Assembly: GCA_902612575.1 (NCBI GenBank)
Contig: CACMDZ010000004.1
Span: 1-64,000, forward strand
Reading direction: 5' to 3'
Length of the DNA stretch: 64,000 bases
Source of the DNA: an uncultured Pelagibacteraceae bacterium
GTDB taxonomy: Bacteria; Pseudomonadota; Alphaproteobacteria; Pelagibacterales; Pelagibacteraceae
Below, one piece after another: positions 48,296 to 59,022 of the stretch (positions within the stretch are counted from its first letter, which is position 1; each line of letters begins with the position of its first letter). The translations under genes were made by a program, and so were the position numbers. A model generated the notes under the pieces. The model was given only the letters and a program-made list of their open reading frames with translations. It was not told the DNA's origin and did no database searches.

Positions 48296-49180
48296 ATGTC
48301 TAAAAATCCAAAAGCTTCCTTGTTTAAAGTAATTTTTCTATCTGCTTCAGGTTTTTTTTTATTTGTTTGCATGGACTCTACAGCAAAATATTTAGGAAGT
48401 GTTATGCCTGTTACTCAAGCAGTATGGGGTAGATTTTTTTTCCATTTTATTGCACTTTGTATTTATTTTTTACTTTTTAAGCCAAAACTAAATTTAACAA
48501 GAAACTTTAAAATTCAAATTGTTAGATCTTTATTAATGGTGACAGCAACATTCTTTATGTTTAACTCATTACAAAGATTTGATTTAGTTGATATATACGT
48601 GGTTTTTTTTAGTGCACCATTAATTGTATCATTATTATCAGCATACTTTTTAAAAGATATTTTATCTCCCAAAGGTATAATTTTAATGCTGCTAAGTTTT
48701 GGGTCAATTATTTACGCTTTAGGTCCTAGTATGAAAATATTAACACCTGAGCTAATCTTTCCAATAGTTCCTCCATTATGTTGGGCACTTTATCAATTCT
48801 TTACCAAACTTATTTCTGGGAACAATGAGCCTTTTTCAGCGGTTTTTTATACCGCTGTTACTGGTGCTTTAATTTTTACTATTTATATTTCTTTTAATTG
48901 GACATCAATTGAGAATAATTTTTATTGGATAGGATTAGTAGCAATGGGTATTTTTGGTTTCATAAGTCACTTTATAATTATTTACGCGATTCAATTATCA
49001 AATTTATCTTTTGTAACTAACTTTCAATATTCACAGTTATTATGGTCAACCATAATTAATTTTTTAATTTTTGGTGTACCTGCAGATACAAGTAAAATAA
49101 TAGGTCTTATAGGTATTATAATTTTTGGAGTTATGTTTATTAGAGTTGAAGGATCAAAAAAGGTCAAAAAAGTTAGTTAA
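48296..49180 (+). CDS. DMT/EamA family transporter
   Basis: 10-TM EamA-like ORF. Confidence 0.85.
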   Translation: MSKNPKASLFKVIFLSASGFFLFVCMDSTAKYLGSVMPVTQAVWGRFFFHFIALCIYFLLFKPKLNLTRNFKIQIVRSLLMVTATFFMFNSLQRFDLVDIYVVFFSAPLIVSLLSAYFLKDILSPKGIILMLLSFGSIIYALGPSMKILTPELIFPIVPPLCWALYQFFTKLISGNNEPFSAVFYTAVTGALIFTIYISFNWTSIENNFYWIGLVAMGIFGFISHFIIIYAIQLSNLSFVTNFQYSQLLWSTIINFLIFGVPADTSKIIGLIGIIIFGVMFIRVEGSKKVKKVS

Positions 49181-50213
49181 TTTTTATTTTTTTTCCTGAT
49201 TTTGAACTTTTATTTATTGCATCAAAAATAATAAGAGAGTTTAGACCATCATTACCTGTCACTTTGGGTTTTTCTTTTTTTATTACCACTTTAGATAAAT
49301 GATCAATTTGATTAATTAAAGTTTCATTACTCTTTTGAACATTTATTTTATTATTATGAATTCTATTCCACCAACTTCTTTCTTTTTGATAATACCAATA
49401 TTTTAAATTCGGAAATTGAACCGAGCCTTTTGTTCCTCCTATAAAATAAGATGATTGATCAGTTATTGGATAAGCAGGATTTTCACCAGCGGTTAACTCA
49501 TAACTCCAGGGAGAAGCAATAGTGTCAGATATATTTAAAGTACATAAAGCACCAGACTTAAAAAATAGATTTACAGAAGCTGTATCTTCAACCTTGTATT
49601 TTCTTATACTATTTGATTTAAAAGCCTGAACATATTTTACTGGGCCAAGTAAATAACAAATCATATCAATATCATGAACTAAATTAATACCTAATGGACC
49701 TCCACCGTCACTTATTCTCCATTTTTCATTAAAATAATTTTTGTGTTTATAAAGCCAACATAAAATATTTGCAGATACAATTTTGCCAAGTTTTTTACCA
49801 TCTATTATTTTTTTTACTTTATTAACGATAGAATTATGTCGTCTATGATATCCTATTAATAAAGATGTTTTGTTTTTATTTGCACTACTTATAATTTTTT
49901 TTGCTGATTTAATATTATCTGAAATAGGTTTTTCTAACAAAACAGGTATTTTTGAATTTAAAAATTGTACAGTATCCGTTTCATGTAAAACATTTGGAGT
50001 TGCAACTACAACGGCATCAGGCTTATCACTTTCTAATAGTATTTTAGTGTTTTTATATAGTGGAACTTTGAATTTTTTCGCTAATTCATTGCCTGTTTTT
50101 TTTATTTCTACAATTGAGTGAAGAGAAGCATTTTTAGATCTTTGGATTGCTTTAATATGCTGCAATCCCATTAAACCAATTCCGATAACTGAGATTTTTA
50201 CTTTTTTTGGCAC
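49173..50213 (-). CDS. Gfo/Idh/MocA family oxidoreductase
   Basis: VKISVIGIGLMGLQHIKAI; LLEKPISDNIKSAKKI; start likely GTG at 50213 (VPKKVKIS), which removes the overlap with the upstream gene. Confidence 0.88.
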   Translation of the reverse strand: MPKKVKISVIGIGLMGLQHIKAIQRSKNASLHSIVEIKKTGNELAKKFKVPLYKNTKILLESDKPDAVVVATPNVLHETDTVQFLNSKIPVLLEKPISDNIKSAKKIISSANKNKTSLLIGYHRRHNSIVNKVKKIIDGKKLGKIVSANILCWLYKHKNYFNEKWRISDGGGPLGINLVHDIDMICYLLGPVKYVQAFKSNSIRKYKVEDTASVNLFFKSGALCTLNISDTIASPWSYELTAGENPAYPITDQSSYFIGGTKGSVQFPNLKYWYYQKERSWWNRIHNNKINVQKSNETLINQIDHLSKVVIKKEKPKVTGNDGLNSLIIFDAINKSSKSGKKIKIN

Positions 50214-50224
50214 AAATCTATATC

Positions 50225-50986
50225 TTAGGTGATACCAGCATCTATAATAAAGTTCTGTTTGGTGCATCCTGAAGACACATCAGAAGAGAGATGAACAACT
50301 AAACTAGCTACATCAGCTGGTTTTAATTGCCTTTTTAAACATTGTTTATCAAGAATAAACTTTTTATATTTAGGTGTTAACCAATGCTTTATTTGGCGTT
50401 CAGTAGCAATTGATCCTGGAGTAACAGAGTTGCACCTAATATTGTATTTACCAAATTCTCTTGCAAAAGATCTAGTTAAACCAATAACAGCTGATTTTGC
50501 TGTTTCGTAAGCAACCTTGTCACCTTCTCCTAACATCCAAGAAACTGAACTCAAATTTATAATAGCTCCACCTTTTTTTTGAATCATTCCTCTTAAAACA
50601 GCTTTAATTGTAAAGAAAAAATGTTTTAAGTTTACATCCATTCTATTGTTCCAATATTTTTCATCTACCTGTTTAGTTGAATGCCTATCATCATTAGCTG
50701 CATTATTTATTAAAATATCAATAGGCCCTTTTGATTTTATTATTTTTTTAATTATATTTTCTAATTTTTTAATTTTTAAAAGATTACATTCAATAAAGTG
50801 TGGAGCTTTAATTTTTTTTTTTTTTAAATTTGAAATTAATTTTTTGGATTCTTTTATATTTATATCCACAAAATAAACTTCGCATTCTTGCTCACAAAAA
50901 TGCTCTACTATAGAAGCGCCTATTCCAGATCCTCCTCCTGTAATAAAAACTCTTTTATTTTTAAGATCAAAATATTTTACTTTCAT
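50225..50986 (-). CDS. SDR family oxidoreductase
   Basis: FITGGGSGIGASI; NLSSVSWMLGEGDKVAYETAKSAVIGLTRS. Confidence 0.9.
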   Translation of the reverse strand: MKVKYFDLKNKRVFITGGGSGIGASIVEHFCEQECEVYFVDINIKESKKLISNLKKKKIKAPHFIECNLLKIKKLENIIKKIIKSKGPIDILINNAANDDRHSTKQVDEKYWNNRMDVNLKHFFFTIKAVLRGMIQKKGGAIINLSSVSWMLGEGDKVAYETAKSAVIGLTRSFAREFGKYNIRCNSVTPGSIATERQIKHWLTPKYKKFILDKQCLKRQLKPADVASLVVHLSSDVSSGCTKQNFIIDAGIT

Positions 50987-52081
50987 TTAAATCCTTTCCT
51001 CCGTTTTAGCATCAAATAATGAAATTTGTGTTAAATCAAAATATAATTTCGTGTTTTTTGATAATTCAATTTTTATTGTAGAAGGAAATTTAGCTAACAC
51101 TTCTTGATTTTCATAATCAAATGTCATTATTTGCTCATGACCAATATACTCACTTAAGTCAGCTCTTAGATTAATTTCAAAATCTCCCTCATTAGATTTT
51201 TTGGAGAATATATGCTCTGGTCTAATACCAAAATAAACTTCTTTGTTTTCTAAATTAGATTTTTCTTTAAAATCATATCCATTTATTGGAATTTCAAAAT
51301 TTGAGCTATTGGCAACAAATGAAATTTGATTTGAACTTTGTTTTAGATTACCTTTAATCAAATTCATTGATGGTGAGCCAATAAAATCTGCCACAAATGT
51401 ATTGCTAGGCTTGTTGTAAATATTTTCTGGCGTATCATTTTGTTGGATTACACCATGATTCATTATTGCAATATTGGTACCTAAACTCATAGCCTCAGTT
51501 TGGTCATGAGTAACATAAACTACAGTTGTTTTAAGCTGTTGATGAAGTTTTTTAATCTCTCTTCTCATTTCAACTCTTAATTTTGCATCCAAATTAGATA
51601 ATGGTTCATCAAATAAAAATATTCTAGGCTCCCTTACTAATGCTCTTCCAATAGCAACACGTTGTCTTTGACCTCCTGAAAGTTGCGAAGGTTTCCTTTC
51701 TAGTAAAGCATCTACTTGCAAAAATTTTGAAACTTTTTGTAACTGTTCCTCTATTTTTTTTTTTGATACTTTGGCTTGTTTAAGGCCAAATATCATATTT
51801 TCTCTGACATTCATGGATGGATACAAAGCATAGGACTGAAATACCATTGCAATATTTCGGTCTTTTGGTTCTACTTTGCTTACATTGTAATCATCTATAT
51901 AAACGTTCCCCTCATTTATTGTTTCTAAACCAGCTATAATATTTAATAACGTTGATTTTCCACAGCCCGAAGGACCTAAAAGTACTAAGAAATTTCCTTC
52001 GTCTATTTCTAAATTAATTTTTCTTAAAACTTCTGTTGTTCCAAAATTTTTTGATAATTCATCAATTTTTAACGTTTTCAT
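50987..52081 (-). CDS. Carbohydrate ABC transporter ATP-binding protein (UgpC/MsmK type)
   Basis: GPSGCGKSTLL; LSGGQRQRVAIGRALVR; C-terminal TOBE region. Confidence 0.94.
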   Translation of the reverse strand: MKTLKIDELSKNFGTTEVLRKINLEIDEGNFLVLLGPSGCGKSTLLNIIAGLETINEGNVYIDDYNVSKVEPKDRNIAMVFQSYALYPSMNVRENMIFGLKQAKVSKKKIEEQLQKVSKFLQVDALLERKPSQLSGGQRQRVAIGRALVREPRIFLFDEPLSNLDAKLRVEMRREIKKLHQQLKTTVVYVTHDQTEAMSLGTNIAIMNHGVIQQNDTPENIYNKPSNTFVADFIGSPSMNLIKGNLKQSSNQISFVANSSNFEIPINGYDFKEKSNLENKEVYFGIRPEHIFSKKSNEGDFEINLRADLSEYIGHEQIMTFDYENQEVLAKFPSTIKIELSKNTKLYFDLTQISLFDAKTEERI

Positions 52082-52083
52082 CT

Positions 52084-52986
52084 TTATCCTTTCACTGCTC
52101 CTGAAGTTAATCCTCTAATAAAATATTTACCTGCTAATACGTAAACAATAAGTGTAGGAACACCTGCAATTATTGCTGAAGCCATATCTACATTATATTC
52201 CTTAACACTTGTACTTGATAAAACCATATTATTTAATGCAACTTGAATTGGTGCGGCCTCTCCAAATGAAAAAGTTGATCCGAATAAAAAGTCATTCCAT
52301 ATTTGAGTAAATTGCCAAATAACTGTTACTACTATAATTGGTGCTGATATAGGAAGCAAAATTTTGAAAAATATTTTAAAAAAACCAGCTCCATCTATTC
52401 TTGCAGCTTTTACTAATTCTGTTGGAACAGAAATATAATAATTTCTAAAAAATAAAGTTGTAAATGGAATTCCGTAAACTGTGTGGACTAACACAAGTCC
52501 AATTACTGAGTTCGATATTCCTAAAACTCCAAGAGTTCTAGCCATCGGTAATAAGATTGCTTGGAATGGAATGAAACATCCAAATAATAAAAAAAGAAAT
52601 ACCCATTGATCTCCTTTAAATCTCCATTTTGTTAAAACATATCCTGTCATTGCTCCAATAAATGTTGAAAAGAATACAGCTGGAACAACCATCTTAATTG
52701 AATTCCAAAAGTATGGTTTTAAAAATGTATCACCAGCACCATATCCTCTACCTCCCCAAGCAACAGCCCAAGAGTCAAAGTTTAATCCACTTGGCCAGGT
52801 TAATAATGTACCTTGGCGAATTTCCTCCATTGTTTTTAATGAAGTTACAATCATTACGTATAATGGAAATATAAAATACAAAGCAAAAAGTATAAGTACT
52901 AAGTATAAAAACCATCTTAAGAACATGTTTGTATATTTAGATCTCTGCTCAAGTTGCTTATAAGAAGTGTGTATCTTATCTTGCAT
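52084..52986 (-). CDS. Carbohydrate ABC transporter permease
   Basis: EAA loop ELVKAARIDGAGFFKIFFKILLPISAP. Confidence 0.93.
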   Translation of the reverse strand: MQDKIHTSYKQLEQRSKYTNMFLRWFLYLVLILFALYFIFPLYVMIVTSLKTMEEIRQGTLLTWPSGLNFDSWAVAWGGRGYGAGDTFLKPYFWNSIKMVVPAVFFSTFIGAMTGYVLTKWRFKGDQWVFLFLLFGCFIPFQAILLPMARTLGVLGISNSVIGLVLVHTVYGIPFTTLFFRNYYISVPTELVKAARIDGAGFFKIFFKILLPISAPIIVVTVIWQFTQIWNDFLFGSTFSFGEAAPIQVALNNMVLSSTSVKEYNVDMASAIIAGVPTLIVYVLAGKYFIRGLTSGAVKG

Positions 52987-53851
52987 TTTCTCTCCTCAAC
53001 TCAGAATATAAGTATGGTATTATTACCGCTGCTACCGCCATAAACATCATCATTGCACTTGCAGCTGATAAACCAACTTGACTTTTATGAAAAGCAGTTT
53101 GAGTCATATATAATGCAGGCATAGTTGTGGATATTCCTGGACCACCCTGTGTTAACGCAACTATTAAATCATAACTTTTAATTGATATATGAACTAAAAT
53201 TACAAAACTTGTAAAAAATACTGGTCTCATCATTGGAAGTAATATTTTCCAATAAACTGTGAACAGATTTGCTCCATCTATTTTAGCTGCTTTAACAATT
53301 TCATCTTCAACTGATCTCAATCCAGCTAAAAATAATGCCATTACAAAACCAGCAGATTGCCAGACACCCGCAATTACAATAGTATAAATGGCCATTTCCC
53401 GATTAACCAACCAATCAAATGTAAAGTTTTCAAATCCCCAATCAATAAACATTTTTTGGATACCAAGAGTTGGATTTAAAATCCATTTCCATGCGGTACC
53501 TGTTACAATGAAAGATAAAGCCATAGGGTATAGGTAAATTGTTCTTAAAACACCCTCTGCTCTAATTTTTTGATCCAAAAATATTGCAAGAATAATTCCA
53601 ATTACCACACAGAAGATTAAAAATAATGCAGTAAAAATAAGTAAATTATCTACAGCTATTAGCCACTTTCTTGACCCCCAAAGTTTAACATACTGGCCAA
53701 CGCCCCATAATTCATATTTGGGTAAAATTTTTGAATTAGTAAAAGATATATATAAAGTCCAAAGCACAAAACCATATACAAACCAACCAATTAATCCAAC
53801 AGCAGGCGCCATTACAATTTTTGGTAAGTTTTTTTCCAACCACTTGAACAT
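52976..53851 (-). CDS. Carbohydrate ABC transporter permease
   Basis: EAA loop DEIVKAAKIDGANLFTVYWKILLPMMRP. Confidence 0.93.
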   Translation of the reverse strand: MFKWLEKNLPKIVMAPAVGLIGWFVYGFVLWTLYISFTNSKILPKYELWGVGQYVKLWGSRKWLIAVDNLLIFTALFLIFCVVIGIILAIFLDQKIRAEGVLRTIYLYPMALSFIVTGTAWKWILNPTLGIQKMFIDWGFENFTFDWLVNREMAIYTIVIAGVWQSAGFVMALFLAGLRSVEDEIVKAAKIDGANLFTVYWKILLPMMRPVFFTSFVILVHISIKSYDLIVALTQGGPGISTTMPALYMTQTAFHKSQVGLSAASAMMMFMAVAAVIIPYLYSELRRENAR

Positions 53852-53882
53852 TATAAATATTTTTAATTTTGATTAAAAAAAA

Positions 53883-53907
53883 AGGCCACCTAAAAATTAG
53901 GTGGCCT
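53883..53907 (-). terminator. Intrinsic terminator 3' of the carbohydrate-binding-protein gene
   Basis: AGGCCACCTAA / TTAGGTGGCCT stem, 3-nt loop, followed by T8 on the minus strand. Confidence 0.9.
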
Positions 53908-53920
53908 CAATTTTTATTTT

Positions 53921-55177
53921 TTACATATTATCTAATACAGAGTCAGCTAAAGCATTTGCAGCATCAACAGATGACATATCAGAATTAAAGTGTTCTGTTA
54001 TTACATCTTGAAGTGCAGCTTTCATAGTATTGCCTTGAGCCATTCCATGAGCAAAACTTGGTACTAAACCACCACTAGCACCTGCAGTTTTAATGTCAGA
54101 ATTTGAGGTTTTTGCACATTTATCAAATTCATCCATAGAAACATCTAATCTTGCTGGAATTGATCCTTTGTATAGGTTAAAAACTTTTTGGAAGTTTTTA
54201 CCCATCATTAACTTAGCTAATAATTTTTGACCTTCTTGTTTTTCTGGATCACTAGTTTTGTAGAATATGAAACTATCAACATTGTATAAGTATCCATTAT
54301 TAGAAGGTGTTGGAGCACAATAGTAATCTACACCTGGAACTTTTCCAGCAGCTGTAAATTCACCTTTTGCCCAATCTCCCATAATTTGAAAACCTGCTTT
54401 ACCTTCAATAACCATTCCAGTCGCAACGTTCCAATCTCTTCCTGGGCTACCTTCATCTGTGAAGCCTTGAAGTTTTCTCATTTGATCAAAAACTTTAACA
54501 GTTGTTTCACTTCTTAAACAAGTTTCTTTAAGATCAACATAGCAGTTTTTATAATAGTTGTTTCCACCGATACCCATAGCAACTGCTTCAAATACTGTTG
54601 CATCTTGCCAAGCTTGACCACCATGTGCAAATGGAATTACACCAGCTGCTTGTAGTTTTTCTGCTGCTGCATTTAATTCATCCCATGATGTTGGAACCGA
54701 AATTCCATTAGCATCGAATACTGCCTTGTTTGCCCACATCCAGTCAATTCTATGAATATTTACTGGAGCTGCACAATATGGACCGCTATTATTTTGACAT
54801 TTGTGAACTGCTGCAATCATTGGATCTAATAAATTATCCCAACCTTCTGACTGTGCAATTGGATCAATATTATAAGGAGCAACTACACCTTCTTGATCGT
54901 ATTCTTGAATTGTTGGTCCTTTAATTTGAGAAGCTGACGGAGGATCTCCTGCAACTATTCTTGCTTTTAAAGCAACATTAGCAGCATCTCCACCACCACC
55001 TGTTACTGGCATATCTAGCCACTCACCACCGTTAGCAGCGAAATCATCTTTTAATACTTTAAGAGCAGCAGCTTCACCACCTGATGTCCACCAGTGCAAA
55101 ACCTCAATTTTTGGTCCAGCAATAGAAGAAGTAGATGTGAATGCAAATGCTATTAAAGCAATTAACATTTTTTTCAT
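53921..55177 (-). CDS. Carbohydrate ABC transporter substrate-binding protein
   Basis: Signal peptide; HWWTSGGEAAALKVL; SBP family 1. Confidence 0.93.
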   Translation of the reverse strand: MKKMLIALIAFAFTSTSSIAGPKIEVLHWWTSGGEAAALKVLKDDFAANGGEWLDMPVTGGGGDAANVALKARIVAGDPPSASQIKGPTIQEYDQEGVVAPYNIDPIAQSEGWDNLLDPMIAAVHKCQNNSGPYCAAPVNIHRIDWMWANKAVFDANGISVPTSWDELNAAAEKLQAAGVIPFAHGGQAWQDATVFEAVAMGIGGNNYYKNCYVDLKETCLRSETTVKVFDQMRKLQGFTDEGSPGRDWNVATGMVIEGKAGFQIMGDWAKGEFTAAGKVPGVDYYCAPTPSNNGYLYNVDSFIFYKTSDPEKQEGQKLLAKLMMGKNFQKVFNLYKGSIPARLDVSMDEFDKCAKTSNSDIKTAGASGGLVPSFAHGMAQGNTMKAALQDVITEHFNSDMSSVDAANALADSVLDNM

Positions 55178-55360
55178 ATATTTCCCTCTTATTTGTTAAA
55201 TTAAGTAAACTTAAAAAAATCAAGTATAGATTGTTTTAGGGTTAGTCTACAATAAAAAAAATTACAACCCAGAATTGATTCAAAAAATTTAATAAATTTT
55301 ATAAGCACTGAGATTTAAAGGAATTTTATTATAAATTTTTTTTAAATTCTAAATTGTATT

Positions 55361-56263
55361 TTAATAAATAGATTTCCTACCCAACCTAGCCGCACCCCTA
55401 ACACCACTAGCATCTCCATATTTTGGTTTAAGAAAAACACCTTCATATTCTCTTCCAGTTACAAATTTTCTTACAATTGTTTCAATTTCACTCAAAAAAT
55501 CAATTTCGTTTGAAACTCCTCCACCAAAAACAAAACAATCTGGATCAAGAATATTAATTATATTTGCTAATGACATTGCTAAATTTACTTTAAAGTTATC
55601 TATTAAATTTTCTGCATCTAAATCATGTTTTCTATACAGCTCAAAGATCTCATTAGTTTTTAAATTTTTTTTATATTGTTTATTAAATTTTTTAGCTAAA
55701 CTTAAACCTGAAATAAAACTCTCAATCTCTCCTTCTCTCAAGTTTGTAGATTGAAAATTTTCTTTTTTTGCTATTAAATGAGTAATTTGATTGTGACCCC
55801 ACTCTCCTGCTACACCATTTGGGCCGGTAACAATTTTTTTATCAATTACCAAACCTCCACCTGCACCTGAACCGAGTATTATACCATAAACTATTTTATA
55901 ATGTTTCCCAGATCCATCAATAGCTTCTGATAAAGCAAAGGAGTTTGCATCATTTTCACAAAACACTTCCTTACCTAGTATTTTTCTTAGATCTTTTTGA
56001 AATGGTTTTTTTTCTAACCAGAGACAATTTGGTGCATTTTTAACTAATCCTGTTTGAGGAGAATGAATTCCAGGATGACAAACACCTATAGGTAATTCTC
56101 TTTTTAATTTTTTTTCTAATTTATCACTTATCTCTTTTATTGTCTTAATTATCTTTATGTAATCTTTGGGACAATCAGTTCTTTCACGATTACTTTCGTT
56201 GCCATTTTCATCAAGAACCACACTCTCAATTTTTGTTGCTCCAACATCTATACCTATCTGCAT
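55361..56263 (-). CDS. ROK family sugar kinase
   Basis: IGIDVGATKIESVVLDENG; GSGAGGGLVIDKKIVTGPNGVAGEWGHN. Confidence 0.92.
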   Translation of the reverse strand: MQIGIDVGATKIESVVLDENGNESNRERTDCPKDYIKIIKTIKEISDKLEKKLKRELPIGVCHPGIHSPQTGLVKNAPNCLWLEKKPFQKDLRKILGKEVFCENDANSFALSEAIDGSGKHYKIVYGIILGSGAGGGLVIDKKIVTGPNGVAGEWGHNQITHLIAKKENFQSTNLREGEIESFISGLSLAKKFNKQYKKNLKTNEIFELYRKHDLDAENLIDNFKVNLAMSLANIINILDPDCFVFGGGVSNEIDFLSEIETIVRKFVTGREYEGVFLKPKYGDASGVRGAARLGRKSIY

Positions 56264-56266
56264 AAA

Positions 56267-57016
56267 TTAATAAGTTGCTCTGCCACCACTTAAATCAAAT
56301 ACTGCAGCTGTTGAAAAAGAGTTTTCCTCACTTGATAACCAAGTAACTAAAGATGCCAATTCATCTACTTTTGCAAATTTATTTCTAGGAATTTTGGATA
56401 ACATGTAATTGATATGCTCTTCAGTCATTTGATCAAAAATTCGCGTTTTTGCAGCTGCTGGTGTAACGCAATTTACTGCAATATTTTTTAGCGCTAATTC
56501 TTTTCCTAATGATTTAGTTAATCCAATTACTCCTGCTTTTGATGTACTGTAAGCACTCGCATTAGGATTGCCTTCTTTTCCAGCAATTGAGGCAATATTT
56601 ACAATTCTTCCATAATTATTCTTTATCATGTATGGGGTTACCGCTTTACAGCAATAAAATACTGCATTTAGATTTAAGTCTATTACCTTTTTCCATTCTT
56701 CAAGTGGGTAATCAACCACTGTAGTATTTTTTCCTGCAACTCCTGCATTGTTAATAAAAATATCGATTTTTTTATGTGTTTTTTCAATTTCGGTTAAATT
56801 TTTTTCGATACTTTCATAATTTCCAACATCAACAATCTGATATGAGACTTTATCAGAATTAATTTTGCTAATTGCCGTTTTAATCGCTTCTTCATCTATA
56901 TCCCAAATTACTACACTTGCTCCAGATTCTATAAACCTTTCAGTTATAGCCAATCCAAAACCTTGAGCTCCTCCTGTTACTATTGCAACTCTATTTTTTA
57001 AATCAAAATTGATCAT
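56267..57016 (-). CDS. SDR family oxidoreductase
   Basis: VTGGAQGFGLAIT; YSTSKAGVIGLTKSLG. Confidence 0.92.
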   Translation of the reverse strand: MINFDLKNRVAIVTGGAQGFGLAITERFIESGASVVIWDIDEEAIKTAISKINSDKVSYQIVDVGNYESIEKNLTEIEKTHKKIDIFINNAGVAGKNTTVVDYPLEEWKKVIDLNLNAVFYCCKAVTPYMIKNNYGRIVNIASIAGKEGNPNASAYSTSKAGVIGLTKSLGKELALKNIAVNCVTPAAAKTRIFDQMTEEHINYMLSKIPRNKFAKVDELASLVTWLSSEENSFSTAAVFDLSGGRATY

Positions 57017-57017
57017 A

Positions 57018-58490
57018 TTAATCTTTTTGTTTTTTTGTTCTTAATAAAGGAAAAGCCAACGCAATTAAAGATAAAATAAAAAATGTTAAAGCTATTGGTC
57101 TAGTTAAGAACATGAGCCAATTTCCATCAAATATAACTAAAGACTGTCTTAAAGTTCCCTCAACTAGTTCTCCTAAAATTAAACCTATAATTACTGGGAC
57201 CACTGAAAATCCAAATCTTCTCATAAAAAATCCAAGTACACCAAAGAATAACATAATCCAGACATCAATTATTGACTGGCTTAAAGAATAAGTTCCACAA
57301 ACAGATACAGCAAATATCATAGGCCATAAAATTTTGTTAGGAACAAGAGTTATCCTCGCAAATAATTTAGCTCCAAAAAATCCAAATATAAAAAATAAAA
57401 CATTTGCTATTAACATGGCTCCAAAAATTCCATATAAAAAGTCTGGCTGTTCTCTAAACAAGTCTGGGCCAGGTCTAACACCATGAATAATTAAACCAGT
57501 TAATATTACTGCTGTTGTAGCACTTCCAGGAATTCCGAGAGCTAATGTTGGAACCATAGCGCCCCCAGTAGCAGCATTATTGGCAGCTTCTGCTCCAGCA
57601 ATTCCTTCTATTGATCCTTTGCCAAATTCTTCTGGTTCTTTAGAAAATCTTTTTGCCTCTGAATAGCCAATTAAGGATGCAACTGTTCCTCCCTCAGCTG
57701 GTAAAACACCAATGAAAGAACCTATTCCACTTGATCTAAGAATTGTTTTCCATGTTTTTTTATAATCATCTAGAGATGGAAGTTTTACAGCTTTTAGTGC
57801 AACTCTTTTGAAAACTTGATCAAGAAGTGTGGACTGGGTTAACATTTCGCTTATAGCAAATAAGCCAACTACTACAGGAATAAATCCAATACCAACCGAA
57901 AGTTCATTAATTCCATAAGTAAATCTGTCAATTGAAGTCATAAAATCTTTTCCAATAGTAGAAATTAAAATTCCAAACGCACCAGCAATTAAATTTTTAA
58001 TTGGACTTCCCTCACCAATTGATGCGAGCATTGTTAAACCAAAAATAGCTAATGCAAAATATTCTGGCTGGCCAAATTCATAGGCAAGTTTAGCTAATAC
58101 AGGTGCAAAAAATACCAAAACTATCACACTAAATATTCCACCCACTGTACTTGAAACTGTTGCCATACCTAAAGCTCTTCCTGCTTCTCCTTTTTGAGCT
58201 AAAGGATAACCATCTAGACAAGTGGCTGCTGCGGCTGGAGTTCCAGGAGTATTTATTAAAACAGCAGTGATTGCGCCACCATATGTTCCGGCGCAATAAA
58301 TTGACGTTAAAAGAACTATTGCCGACAGAGGGTCCAAAGTCATGGTAAATGGTAAAATTAATGCTCCACCAGTTGTGGGACCTAATCCTGGTAGAACACC
58401 TAAAATTAATCCAAATAAAGTTCCAAAAAGTAAAACAATTAATAACTTGGAACTAAATAAAGGCGCCATCATTAATAAAAGATTTTCCAT
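57018..58490 (-). CDS. Tripartite tricarboxylate transporter, TctA family permease
   Basis: LPGLGPTTGGALILPF; GTYGGAITAVLINTPGTPAAAATCLDGYPLA. Confidence 0.95.
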   Translation of the reverse strand: MENLLLMMAPLFSSKLLIVLLFGTLFGLILGVLPGLGPTTGGALILPFTMTLDPLSAIVLLTSIYCAGTYGGAITAVLINTPGTPAAAATCLDGYPLAQKGEAGRALGMATVSSTVGGIFSVIVLVFFAPVLAKLAYEFGQPEYFALAIFGLTMLASIGEGSPIKNLIAGAFGILISTIGKDFMTSIDRFTYGINELSVGIGFIPVVVGLFAISEMLTQSTLLDQVFKRVALKAVKLPSLDDYKKTWKTILRSSGIGSFIGVLPAEGGTVASLIGYSEAKRFSKEPEEFGKGSIEGIAGAEAANNAATGGAMVPTLALGIPGSATTAVILTGLIIHGVRPGPDLFREQPDFLYGIFGAMLIANVLFFIFGFFGAKLFARITLVPNKILWPMIFAVSVCGTYSLSQSIIDVWIMLFFGVLGFFMRRFGFSVVPVIIGLILGELVEGTLRQSLVIFDGNWLMFLTRPIALTFFILSLIALAFPLLRTKKQKD

Positions 58491-58491
58491 A

Positions 58492-58998
58492 CTAGTAATA
58501 ATAAAGGTTTGTAATTATTCCTGGAGGAAATCTAAGACCTAGTATCATTTCGAAAAATATAAAAACTACTAGTGGAAATATAATTCCAACCAGCAGTAAA
58601 TAAAAAACTCTCCTTTCACCCCAATTATAAGAAACAAATATAGAAAGTACTGAAATAGCTAAGAAAAAATCTAATGTTTTAGAAATTACTACAAATAAAA
58701 TAAAACTTAAGATTGTTAAAAAAAATGGTTTTGGAAGTTTTTTTTCTTTTTTCCAGGGATTTTTGAATGATAGATAATAAATAATTGTTGTCAAAAACAT
58801 TATCAATACTAACAATCCTTTTGGGAAAGTAGCAGGCTGAATACCTCTGTTTAAAATTGGTGGGACCTTATCAAAGGTAAAAGTAGAAATTAATAATATT
58901 GTAGAAAAAAAAATTATTACAAAAAATACTTTAAATTCATCTTTAAAAAAAAAGGGCAAACTTTTGTTTGCCCTTTTTTTATTTTGTACATTATTCAT
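58492..58998 (-). CDS. Tripartite tricarboxylate transporter, TctB family protein
   Basis: Four-TM protein between TctA and TctC; start region coincides with a terminator hairpin. Confidence 0.8.
   Translation of the reverse strand: MNNVQNKKRANKSLPFFFKDEFKVFFVIIFFSTILLISTFTFDKVPPILNRGIQPATFPKGLLVLIMFLTTIIYYLSFKNPWKKEKKLPKPFFLTILSFILFVVISKTLDFFLAISVLSIFVSYNWGERRVFYLLLVGIIFPLVVFIFFEMILGLRFPPGIITNLYYY
58945..58980 (-). terminator. Intrinsic terminator-like hairpin inside the 5' coding region of tctB
   Basis: AAAGGGCAAAC / GTTTGCCCTTT with TTTT loop, A/T-extended stem and U9 on the minus strand; encodes KKRANKSLPFFF. Confidence 0.85.
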
Positions 58999-59022
58999 AA
59001 AAAAAAATGTACTTTCTTATGA

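Noticed and set aside
55178-55360. Riboswitch in the 180-bp leader of the carbohydrate SBP gene
   Set aside because: No recognisable conserved riboswitch core; AT-rich with only weak stems.
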